Shown here in pieces: positions 17,751-25,008 of a stretch of DNA of 25,046 nucleotides (position 1 is its first letter; every line of letters begins with the position of its first letter). The position numbers were made by a program, and so were the translations under genes. The DNA is taken from NCBI GenBank assembly GCA_021837545.1, contig JAKBFR010000025.1, forward strand, positions 1-25,046. The letters are read 5' to 3'. This DNA is from Bacillota bacterium (GTDB taxonomy: Bacteria > Bacillota_A > Clostridia > Clostridiales > Clostridiaceae). A model generated the notes under the pieces. That model did not search any database and was not told the DNA's origin. It saw only the letters and a list, made by a program, of their open reading frames with translations.

Positions 17751-17892
17751 TATTTGGAAATATATTCATAGTATAAGTACAACTTCAGGAATGGTTTTCT
17801 ATATAGATACACACATCAGAATTTTGACTTATGCTGAATAAATAAAATAAACTTTCTCATACTATACATACAATTATGAGGAACTTTTTATA

Positions 17893-17991
17893 ATGTGTAG
17901 AAAACCATTCGAAATTATTAAGCATGGATATACAATTGAAGAGCTAAAAACCATGAAAAATATGATTGAAGATAATTATTCAAGGGAATAA
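17893..17991 (+). CDS. Possible 32-residue small protein or gene remnant
   Basis: A short open frame begins MCRKPFEIIKHGYTIEEL and ends DNYSRE. It is charged and helix-prone with no signal peptide. A weak GAGGAA lies about 10 bases before the ATG. It sits between palindromic elements B and D, on the strand opposite to the neighbouring genes. The TIEELK segment looks like real protein sequence, but the length allows chance; it could also be the end of a decayed gene. I do not recognise a family. Confidence 0.3.
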   Translation: MCRKPFEIIKHGYTIEELKTMKNMIEDNYSRE

Positions 17992-18069
17992 AGATATATC
18001 CTCTATCCTCAAGATTAATCTACACACCCTCTACTTTATACTTATACTTTGTACATATACCCCAAATTA

Positions 18070-18122
18070 GAAATAAAGGGTACTCTTTTGTGCAGTGTTG
18101 CATCAGAGTACCCTTTATTTCG
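18070..18122 (+). repeat. Palindromic 3' element, minimal form (copy D)
   Basis: AGAAATAAAGGGTACTC (18070-18086) pairs with GAGTACCCTTTATTTC (18107-18122). The loop is the conserved TTTTGTGCAGTGTTGCATCA, with one base different from copy C, although the stem base pairs are different. The whole interior of the long form is absent. On the minus strand the left flank ACTTATGAGTGTAG matches copy B. It lies 34 bases after the stop codon of the 18156-20378 gene. Confidence 0.8.
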
Positions 18123-18155
18123 GCGGGACTACACTCATAAGTATAATCTTATCAC

Positions 18156-20378
18156 TTAAGCGTTATTTAAATTTATCCATTGGCCATCAAGGAACATCAT
18201 TCCTGTTTTCATGGCTCCATTTGCATCAAAGTAATATCTCTTACCATCTATTGTTTGCCAACCTCTTACCATTTTTCCATCACTATCTATATAGGACCAT
18301 GTTCTTCCACTATATAACCAACCATTTCTCAAAGTACCATCATCATTTAAATAATACTTATTCTTATCATAAGTTATCCACCCTTTTTGCATTACACCAT
18401 GTTCATCCATGTAATACCAGTGTCCTCCATAGAAAGTCCAACCTGTTTGCATTTCTCCAAGATTATTGAAAAAATACCATTTTGCATCATAAGTGGCCCA
18501 AGTATTTACTCTCATAGAACCATCGCCTTGAAGGTAATACCAATATCCCTTATCATAAAACCAACCTGTTTGCATGATACCATCTTTGTTTAAGTAATAC
18601 CAGTTTTCACTATCTTGTAACCAACCATATTGCATATGTCCATTTATATCTAAAAAGTACCATTGATTATCATATTTAACCCATTGATTTTTAATTTGAA
18701 TACCTGCACCATTATAGAATGTCCATTCTCCTGCAACAAGTACCCATTGGTTAGTCCCTTCTATATCCCCTCTAATTATACTTAGCTTATAAGTAGTTGT
18801 TGTTTTACCATCTTCAGCAGTAACTTCTACCACAACAAGATTTGCTCCTATCTCAAGATTTATATAATCTGATTGTCCATTTGTGTATTCTTTACCATTT
18901 ACTACAATCTTAGTTTTATCATTTTGTGCCGAAAATAATACTCTTACCTTTTCAATATTTCTAGCTACTTTAACACTATAGAGATAATTTTCCGGATCAA
19001 ATTTAGGAGACATAGTTCCATCAGTTACAGAAAGACTACTTAAATTAACATTATCTTTCGAATATCTTCTTGTAACATTTAATATATAAGTATTACTATT
19101 CCCTTTAGTATCTGTAACATTTACATTTATAACATTTCCACCTTCATCTAAACTTATATAAGGTGAAATTGCACCACTTGGTACACTCTTGCCATTAACT
19201 GTGATAGTTGCATTAACATCTTCAGCGACTGGTTTTACACCTATTGAAGTAACAGTATTATCTACAGTTGAAGTATATTCATATACGCCTTTGTTAAAAG
19301 CTGGAGTAAGTGTTCCTGTTGTTAATGTTAGTCCTGTGAGATTAGCACTTCTAAATAATTCTGTACGTGTTACATTAACAATATATGTACTTGTATCTCC
19401 ATCTATAGTTGTAAGTACAATTTCAACTTCATTTTCACCTTCGTCTAACTTTATATTTTGACTCTTATTTCCACTACTTACATTAACCCCTTCAACTTTA
19501 ACAGTAGACGCATTATCTACAGTAGTTGGAATAAATGCAATTGTTGATTGAATCGTTGGTACTGTAATTGAATAATCATAAGTATCAGAATTAAAAGCTG
19601 GTGATAAAGTACCAGTTGATGGCACTAATGTTTTTAACTTTGCCTCACCTTTTTTAGTTATTATCAATTTGTATTGTTTAGACGTATTAAGATAAGTTCT
19701 AGTTATGTTTATAACATTATTTCCACCAACTAAGTTTACAACATTACTACTTCCACCATTAACAGTGTAAGTCATTGGTGTACCACTGCTGTCAAGCAAT
19801 TCAATTTTAGCAGTCTTTACAGATGAATCTACATCTGGAATTGTATAATTTCCATTATCATCTGTTTGTGTATATGTAAAATCAATAGGGTTTTGACTAT
19901 CTAAAGTAACTTTCAAAGTTCCAAATTCAAGAGATGGATCTGATTCAAATCTAATTTTTATTGGATAAGATACTGACTTGCCTGCACTATCTTTCATAGT
20001 AACTGTAAGCGTAAAATCACTATAATCACTTATTGATGAAACTACATAATTAAATCCGCTTGTAGTTCCTGTTTTTGAAATTGTCATTTTACTTGAATTA
20101 CTACTTGTAGCACTTTCAATAGTATATCCAGATTCTGCTTCCAAAGTAAATGAAGTTCCTATAGGAAGGAATTCACATATATATCCATTTGTAGAATCTC
20201 TATCAATGACTTTTTCCGTTCCAGTTAAGTCTCCTATATGGAAAATTAATCCTGGCACTTGAGTTTCTTCGACTGCACTTGCTTTCTTTATGCTTCCCAT
20301 CTGCACAATTGTTAAAAATACAGTAAAAATTAATAAATAGGAAATAATCTTGTTAAAATTAATTTTTTTAGCTTTCAT
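18156..20378 (-). CDS. Secreted wall-binding protein with cadherin-like beta-sandwich domains
   Basis: This 740-residue surface protein has a signal peptide (about 1-35, ending KKASA). An unassigned beta-rich N-terminal region follows (about 40-150), then a probable diverged beta-sandwich (about 155-247). Three clear cadherin-like beta-sandwich repeats of about 99 residues start near 248, 347 and 446. Each opens with the pattern L..L....GTLSPAFN...Y.Y and ends TYI.NVTR or a variant. The C-terminus (543-740) has about ten aromatic wall-binding repeats (GW..D...WYYLN.DG.MQTG). So the anchor is C-terminal, opposite to the BIG2 proteins of this window. No catalytic motif is seen; adhesion or polysaccharide binding is inferred. 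ATG at 20378 follows GGAGGGA. The palindromic element D directly follows the gene. Confidence 0.92.
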   Translation of the reverse strand: MKAKKINFNKIISYLLIFTVFLTIVQMGSIKKASAVEETQVPGLIFHIGDLTGTEKVIDRDSTNGYICEFLPIGTSFTLEAESGYTIESATSSNSSKMTISKTGTTSGFNYVVSSISDYSDFTLTVTMKDSAGKSVSYPIKIRFESDPSLEFGTLKVTLDSQNPIDFTYTQTDDNGNYTIPDVDSSVKTAKIELLDSSGTPMTYTVNGGSSNVVNLVGGNNVINITRTYLNTSKQYKLIITKKGEAKLKTLVPSTGTLSPAFNSDTYDYSITVPTIQSTIAFIPTTVDNASTVKVEGVNVSSGNKSQNIKLDEGENEVEIVLTTIDGDTSTYIVNVTRTELFRSANLTGLTLTTGTLTPAFNKGVYEYTSTVDNTVTSIGVKPVAEDVNATITVNGKSVPSGAISPYISLDEGGNVINVNVTDTKGNSNTYILNVTRRYSKDNVNLSSLSVTDGTMSPKFDPENYLYSVKVARNIEKVRVLFSAQNDKTKIVVNGKEYTNGQSDYINLEIGANLVVVEVTAEDGKTTTTYKLSIIRGDIEGTNQWVLVAGEWTFYNGAGIQIKNQWVKYDNQWYFLDINGHMQYGWLQDSENWYYLNKDGIMQTGWFYDKGYWYYLQGDGSMRVNTWATYDAKWYFFNNLGEMQTGWTFYGGHWYYMDEHGVMQKGWITYDKNKYYLNDDGTLRNGWLYSGRTWSYIDSDGKMVRGWQTIDGKRYYFDANGAMKTGMMFLDGQWINLNNA

Positions 20379-20443
20379 TAATATGTCCCTCCGTTTTATG
20401 CATCTTAAGTGTGTAAGAATTTATAGAACTTTCGATATTTTAA

Positions 20444-20646
20444 ATATATAGATTGCAATAATTATTTTACAATTAAAATCCCAATATATATGTTGCAATT
20501 ATCAATGTTCAATACTCAATGCTCAATGCTCAATTATAAATAGAATTATTATATGATTTTTGAAATTGGCAATGAACAATTATTTTTGCAACATATATGT
20601 TAAAATTAAATGGTACTTTATGTAAAAACTTGATTGCAACATATAT
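20444..20646. mobile_element. Possible outer copy of the second MITE family, interrupted by another copy
   Basis: The left end ATATATAGATTGCAA (20444-20458) and the right end TTGCAACATATAT (20634-20646) resemble the terminal repeats of the complete copy at 20486-20598, which lies between them. The arrangement fits an element inserted inside a related, now decayed element. The outer copy has only its ends as evidence. Confidence 0.45.
20486..20598. mobile_element. 113-bp MITE-like element, second family
   Basis: It has a perfect 13-bp terminal inverted repeat, ATATATGTTGCAA (20486-20498) and TTGCAACATATAT (20586-20598). The interior carries TCAATGN 7-bp units and the same ATTATATGATTTTTGAAATT and CAATGAACAATTATTTTTGC segments as the copy at 13067-13181. 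It lies about 110 bases upstream of the start codon of the 18156-20378 gene, so it may affect its promoter region. Confidence 0.75.
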
Positions 20647-20861
20647 AATGTATTTAAATTAATAAATTTTTGTTTATATATCCATAATATGATTATTATC
20701 GACTATTTCTAAAAAATCTTTAACCGTAACAAAAATATTTAAATATATATCTACTATAATATACAAATATCTTTGGGAATAATGGTTCTTTTTTATTTAT
20801 TCTTCTAATTAATTCTAATTTTCATCCGATAACTAGCATCCGTAATACTCTTACTTTTATA

Positions 20862-20895
20862 GGAAACTCATCTTCCTAAAGTCAGATGAGTAAGT
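20862..20895 (-). repeat. 3' hairpin module (ACTTAC...GTTTCC)
   Basis: On the minus strand the 34 bases read ACTTAC, then TCATCT, a ten-base loop, AGATGA, then GTTTCC. The frame is the same as in the modules at 22604-22912, but the stem is different and still perfectly paired. It lies 21 bases after the stop codon of the 20916 gene. No clear terminator was found further down; 20647-20860 is otherwise featureless AT-rich sequence. Confidence 0.65.
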
Positions 20896-20915
20896 CACCA
20901 CATAAGTTATCTAAC

Positions 20916-22337
20916 TTAGCCAAAATTTACTGAACCATCTTGATTGAATTCATAAGTATATCCATCAATGGTTTTAGAGGTTGTCCTCATCGTGCCATCT
21001 CCATTAAAATAATAATATTTATCATCTTTATACAGCCATCCACACCTCATATTTCCAACATAATTTAAATAGTACCAATTTCCCTTATTAAAAATCCATT
21101 CTCCAGATTTCATACTGCCATCAAAATTTAAATAATACCATTGGTCGTCACATTCAATCCAACCAGTTTCCATAACTCCATGAGAATTTAAGTAATACCA
21201 TTTTTTATCATAGTATAACCATCCCGTTTTCATATTTCCATTTGCAGTTAAATAATACCATTTATCATCAATATATATCCATCCAGTTACCATACTTCCA
21301 TTCGCTGTTAAAAAGTACCACTTGTCATTATATTCAATCCAGCCTGTCTTCATTATTCCATTATTATCTAAAAAATACCATTCATTTTTGTACATTAACC
21401 ATCCTGTTTGCATTTCACCTTTAGAATTTAAATAATAATAATTATCTTCATCTTCCATCCAATCGGTTTCCATATTACCTCTACTATTGAAATAAAAATA
21501 ATTTTTATATTTATTATCATAAAACCAAGTATTCTTTAAATATTTACCAGCAGAATCATTATATCTCCATCTTCCATTTACTATTACCCATTGATTGGGT
21601 TTAAGTATTGCATCAATTGAATCTGCAGCATTAGGAGACACTGGGATTCCCAAATATATATTTAAAGTATAAGTTCCCACTCTTTGAGTATCCTCATCTT
21701 TAAGTCCTATATTAATTGTATATTTGCCTATTCCATTGAATTTTAATTTAATGGAATTTCTCTCTTCTAGCTTTCTGCCGTTAACAGTAATCGAATAATT
21801 ACCCTCTTCTGGTGTTGTTTTAAGGTCGACTATATCTGTTCCTTGATCCAATTCTATATTATAGAAATTATTACTTTTATCAAATCCAATAGTGCTATCA
21901 TTTATATTTATATCGTTTAAATAAACAGTATCTTTTCCACCTCTATATACGTAAACAGTGTATGTTGTTATGCTTTTAGTTTCACTATCTTCAACTCCTA
22001 TTTCTACTTTATTTTTACCTTTATCTAAAATTAAAATTTCTTTATAATTATCATATTTAGCTACTTCTTGACCATTAATTTTAACAATATCTGAAATACT
22101 ATCTGGTTTAACTCTAATTAATATTTGATCTTCATCTTTATCAACATCTATAATATACGAATATACATCTTTGGAAAAATGAAGATCATACGCTCCACTT
22201 ATATAAATATCTTTTAAATAAGGCTTTTCTTCTGCATAAGCTTTTGTAGTTATTAAATTTAAACAATTTGGTTCTATTGCTGCAAAAACGTTAATAATAG
22301 CTACTGCTACAATTATATTTCTAATGCTTTTAATCAT
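20916..22337 (-). CDS. Secreted wall-binding protein with two cadherin-like domains
   Basis: This 473-residue surface protein has a signal peptide (about 1-35, ending TKAYA). Two diverged cadherin-like beta-sandwich domains follow (about 40-132 and 137-229; the ends TYTVYVYRG and TYTLNIYLG match the family). About eleven aromatic wall-binding repeats make up the C-terminus (238-473; WYYLN..G.M.TGW). It resembles the 18156-20378 protein in plan but has fewer display domains and is richer in Asp, Lys and Tyr. Some repeats are nearly identical in DNA, which would allow copy-number change. ATG at 22337 has AGAGG and AGGAG motifs upstream. No enzymatic motif is present. Confidence 0.9.
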   Translation of the reverse strand: MIKSIRNIIVAVAIINVFAAIEPNCLNLITTKAYAEEKPYLKDIYISGAYDLHFSKDVYSYIIDVDKDEDQILIRVKPDSISDIVKINGQEVAKYDNYKEILILDKGKNKVEIGVEDSETKSITTYTVYVYRGGKDTVYLNDININDSTIGFDKSNNFYNIELDQGTDIVDLKTTPEEGNYSITVNGRKLEERNSIKLKFNGIGKYTINIGLKDEDTQRVGTYTLNIYLGIPVSPNAADSIDAILKPNQWVIVNGRWRYNDSAGKYLKNTWFYDNKYKNYFYFNSRGNMETDWMEDEDNYYYLNSKGEMQTGWLMYKNEWYFLDNNGIMKTGWIEYNDKWYFLTANGSMVTGWIYIDDKWYYLTANGNMKTGWLYYDKKWYYLNSHGVMETGWIECDDQWYYLNFDGSMKSGEWIFNKGNWYYLNYVGNMRCGWLYKDDKYYYFNGDGTMRTTSKTIDGYTYEFNQDGSVNFG

Positions 22338-22454
22338 GATTCGCCTCTTCTCCTAATATCTATCTCTATATTAATAATGTTACCATTATAATACTTTACT
22401 GTAAACTTAGGTTTCACATGAAAATTCTTAATTTTATATGAATTTTTATTAACA

Positions 22455-22494
22455 AATAAAAAAAGACGGCTTCTACAAAGGTAGAAACCATCTT
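22455..22494 (-). terminator. Terminator behind the tandem 3' modules of the 22919 gene
   Basis: On the minus strand AAGATGGTTTCTAC pairs with GTAGAAGCCGTCTT (two G-U pairs), followed by TTTTTT. It lies about 425 bases after the stop codon of the 22919-24601 gene, with all 3' modules between them. The rest of 22338-22603 is AT-rich upstream sequence of the 20916 gene. Confidence 0.75.
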
Positions 22495-22603
22495 CTCAAA
22501 TTTTCAATATTTAATAATATTAAACTTTCATTATATATCTTTACTTTCAATTGCATAAAACAATATCATAAAAGTAAATTTTTATTTCAAGATGGTAGAA
22601 TAA

Positions 22604-22912
22604 GGAAACCTAATTTGCATGCGCTCACTGGGTAAGTGACTCACACCAAATCATAGATTTCTCTTTTTAAAGGAAACTCGACTCTCTGCGTTCGCTGAGT
22701 AAGTTCGACTAGCCAAATCATAGATGCTCACAGAGAAAGTTCGAGAACCCAAATGTAAAATTTGGACTCTCACTTTTGGAGTCTTAGAGGAAACCCGATT
22801 CGCATGCGCTCACTGGGTAAGTGACTCACACCAAATCATAGATTTCTCTTTTCAAAGGAAACTCGACTCTCTGCGTTCGCTGAGTAAGTTCGACTAGCCA
22901 AATCATAGATTT
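22604..22912 (-). repeat. Tandem 3' hairpin modules behind the 22919 gene
   Basis: In plus-strand order there is a type-a module (22604-22660), a type-b module (22672-22725), a diverged remnant (22726-22789), a second type-a module (about 22790-22846) and a second type-b module (22857-22912). On the coding strand type a is ACTTACCC...GGGTTTCC and type b is ACTTACTC...GAGTTTCC; each is preceded by an AAATCTATGATTTGG-type hairpin (CCAAATC/GATTTGG). The two a+b pairs differ at about four positions in about 122 bases, so they are a recent duplication. The stem base pair next to the frame changes from T-A to C-G together. Confidence 0.8.
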
Positions 22913-22918
22913 GGAGTC

Positions 22919-24601
22919 TTACTTAACCCAAGCTCCACTAGCTGCTAATTTGTACCCGTCAACTGTTGTGTTAGCAAGCATTGCACCTGATGCATTTAAG
23001 TAGTACCAAGTTCCATTGTCATTTAACCAACCAGTTTTCATTGCTCCTGATCCGTTTAAGAAGTACCAAGTTGATCCATCTAGAACCCAACCAGTTTTCA
23101 TTGCTCCTGATGCATTTAGGAAGTACCAAGTTGATCCATCTTTAACCCAACCTGTAGCCATAACACCATCAGCTTTTAAGTAGTACCAAGATCCATCTTG
23201 AATCCAACCTGTAGCTTTAGTTCCATCAGTTTTGTTATAAGTCCAAGTTCCATCTGTAGCTTGTACCCATCCAGTTTTAGTTTCTACTGGAGTTCCTACT
23301 GGAGTCTGGTCAGGTGTTTTGTTACCAATTATTGCGTAAACTTCATCTGCTTCGTTCCAAACAATCATGTCGTTTTGGTCATAAACAGATAACTTGTTCA
23401 TAGATCCATCTACTTTGTAAACTTTATTCCAAGAATCAGTGTTGTCGAATTTATAAACATATCCAGCATCTAGTCTCCAAAGGTTACCATCAGCATCTAC
23501 ATCTACAGTTACTGCATTTTCTGAATCAACCTTTGTGAAATCAGTATAATAATATCCATTAGTTGATTTTAATTCTATTGTTTGTGCATCTACTGAAGTT
23601 CCGTCTGCTGTATATGCTATAACTTTTCCATCAACTATATTGAATTTTGCATTAGCAAGTAAAGTTTCTGAAAGTCCAGCATCATCTGAAATTACATATG
23701 TGTTTACAGTTTTAGCATATTTAGCTCCATCTACATCACCTGAAGCTTGAGCTTTAGATATTTTTTGGATAGCTTCAAAACTTACTTGGTTAGTACCTGC
23801 ACCTGTAAATGCTTTAGTATCAGCAGTTACATTAACGCCATCTATTTTAGTAATTACTTTATCACTTGTAACTGTGATTGTTGCAGTTCTGTAAATGTTG
23901 TTTGCATCTTGTCCAATTTCTTTTTGTCCTGAAACTGCTACTGTAGTTCCGTTTTCTGTATCCTTTGTATTTGTTAATGAAGCTGTTTTAGTATCTTCTT
24001 TTTCAACTTTAATCTTTCCTACATTGTAGTCTCCATCAATATAATTTCCTGTTGCATCAGTATATACTATTGTTGCTCCTGCACCTGTTGTGTAAGTAGT
24101 TTTATACCAATCTGCACTAAATTTAGCTCCTGGAATTTCTTCTAAATCAGTCTCAGTTTTAGTGGCAGCATAATCAGTATATCTGTCTTTTGCATCTGAT
24201 TTAACATTCTTTCTTAAAGCTGTTGCAGCATCATCTCTATTATTAGATGATAAGTCAGTATCTGTTACTTTACCATTTGATAAATCAACATAGTAATTAC
24301 CATCCTCTACATTAACATATTTATCTGAATAAGTACCAGTAATAGTTGAACCTGAATCAACATTATCTAGTTGTGAATAAGTACCTCCATTTAAATAATA
24401 TGCTGCATCTGTATTTCCATCTTTAGTGTTTCCATCAACATAGAATTGACCATCTTTATAAGCTACTGCTTCATATATAGTTCCTTCTTGTGAATCTATT
24501 TTTTGGTAATCTGCTGCATTTACACCTGTAGCTGGTACTATTGAAGCAATAGCAGCTGCGGCTACTAATAGCGATGTTATTTTATTCATTCTTTTTATCA
24601 T
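22919..24601 (-). CDS. Secreted cell-wall-binding repeat protein, probably highly expressed
   Basis: This is a 560-residue exported protein. ATG at 24601 follows AGGAGGA. The signal peptide (about 1-29, ending VNAAD) and the segment YKDGQFYVDG...AAYYLNGGTY are clearly homologous to the 4780-6636 protein. The middle (30-440) is an unassigned Thr/Asp-rich, strand-rich region. The end (about 443-560) has five aromatic wall-binding repeats (GW..DGSTWYFLN.SGAMKTG) and a YKLAASGAWVK tail. Codons are biased to C-ending forms (TAC, AAC, TTC) more than in the neighbouring genes, and there is a strong promoter and a long leader, so it may be an abundant surface protein. The identical end of a tandem paralogue starts at 25009. 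Function beyond wall attachment is unknown. Confidence 0.87.
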   Translation of the reverse strand: MIKRMNKITSLLVAAAAIASIVPATGVNAADYQKIDSQEGTIYEAVAYKDGQFYVDGNTKDGNTDAAYYLNGGTYSQLDNVDSGSTITGTYSDKYVNVEDGNYYVDLSNGKVTDTDLSSNNRDDAATALRKNVKSDAKDRYTDYAATKTETDLEEIPGAKFSADWYKTTYTTGAGATIVYTDATGNYIDGDYNVGKIKVEKEDTKTASLTNTKDTENGTTVAVSGQKEIGQDANNIYRTATITVTSDKVITKIDGVNVTADTKAFTGAGTNQVSFEAIQKISKAQASGDVDGAKYAKTVNTYVISDDAGLSETLLANAKFNIVDGKVIAYTADGTSVDAQTIELKSTNGYYYTDFTKVDSENAVTVDVDADGNLWRLDAGYVYKFDNTDSWNKVYKVDGSMNKLSVYDQNDMIVWNEADEVYAIIGNKTPDQTPVGTPVETKTGWVQATDGTWTYNKTDGTKATGWIQDGSWYYLKADGVMATGWVKDGSTWYFLNASGAMKTGWVLDGSTWYFLNGSGAMKTGWLNDNGTWYYLNASGAMLANTTVDGYKLAASGAWVK

Positions 24602-24731
24602 TTGTATATTCCTCCTAAAGTTTTATCTTTTGTTTTATCTTCTGTTTTATTAAATATAATGTAGTGTGGTTTTCTTAACCATGAGTTTATTCTAACATCA
24701 TATTCAATCTTTTGGAATAGTTTTTTTTAAA

Positions 24732-24759
24732 ATTATACTGTAATTATAATTCCTGTAAA
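24732..24759 (-). promoter_or_regulatory. Candidate sigma-A promoter of the 22919-24601 gene
   Basis: On the minus strand TTTACA, 16 bases and a perfect TATAAT are present. This would give a leader of about 120 bases containing AAGATAAAAC repeats before the ribosome binding site. A long A-rich leader fits a stable mRNA, but this is inference. Confidence 0.55.
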
Positions 24760-24882
24760 ACTATTTTAATCCTATGTGTAAATTAAAATACAATTTTGCT
24801 ATAATTATACATTATATATTAATTAACAATCCGTTTACTCCAAAGCAAAAAGCTCTACTAAACCTTATAATATAAGTAAAAT

Positions 24883-24912
24883 CAAAGAAGACGAGGTTAA
24901 ACCTCGTCTTTG
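24883..24912 (-). terminator. Terminator of the partial paralogue at the right edge
   Basis: CAAAGACGAGGTT pairs with AACCTCGTCTTCTTTG (one extra base), forming a strong GC-containing hairpin about 100 bases after the stop codon at 25009. A hairpin module lies between stop codon and terminator, as behind the neighbouring gene. Confidence 0.7.
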
Positions 24913-24943
24913 AATAATTTATCAATTTTTAATCTTCTGAATT

Positions 24944-25008
24944 AAAGGAAACTCGACTCTCTGCGTTCGCTGAGTAAGTTCGACTAGCCAAATCATAGAT
25001 TTGGAGTC
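24944..25008 (-). repeat. 3' hairpin module, type b, identical to the copy at 22854-22918
   Basis: The GGAAACTC...GAGTAAGT frame (plus strand) and the CCAAATC/GATTTGG hairpin match 22854-22918 base for base, and the identity continues into the coding sequence on the right. Only one module is present here, against four or five behind the neighbouring gene. Confidence 0.85.

Noticed and set aside
17850..17890. Plus-strand hairpin with U-run before the small reading frame
   Set aside because: The stem has mismatches and no plus-strand gene precedes it, so I did not annotate it as a terminator.
18095..18469. Open reading frame of 124 codons on the plus strand, rich in His and Tyr
   Set aside because: It is opposite the wall-binding repeats of the 18156-20378 gene; the His/Leu/Phe bias is the complement of the aromatic repeat codons.
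8343..24601. LPXTG sortase signals or SLH domains in the surface proteins
   Set aside because: No LPXTG motif, hydrophobic tail or SLH motif is visible; the aromatic repeats are the only anchor seen.
24602..24731. Riboswitch (for example cyclic di-GMP) in the long leader of the 22919 gene
   Set aside because: I could not find the conserved core or a terminator/antiterminator pair; the leader is simple A-rich sequence.
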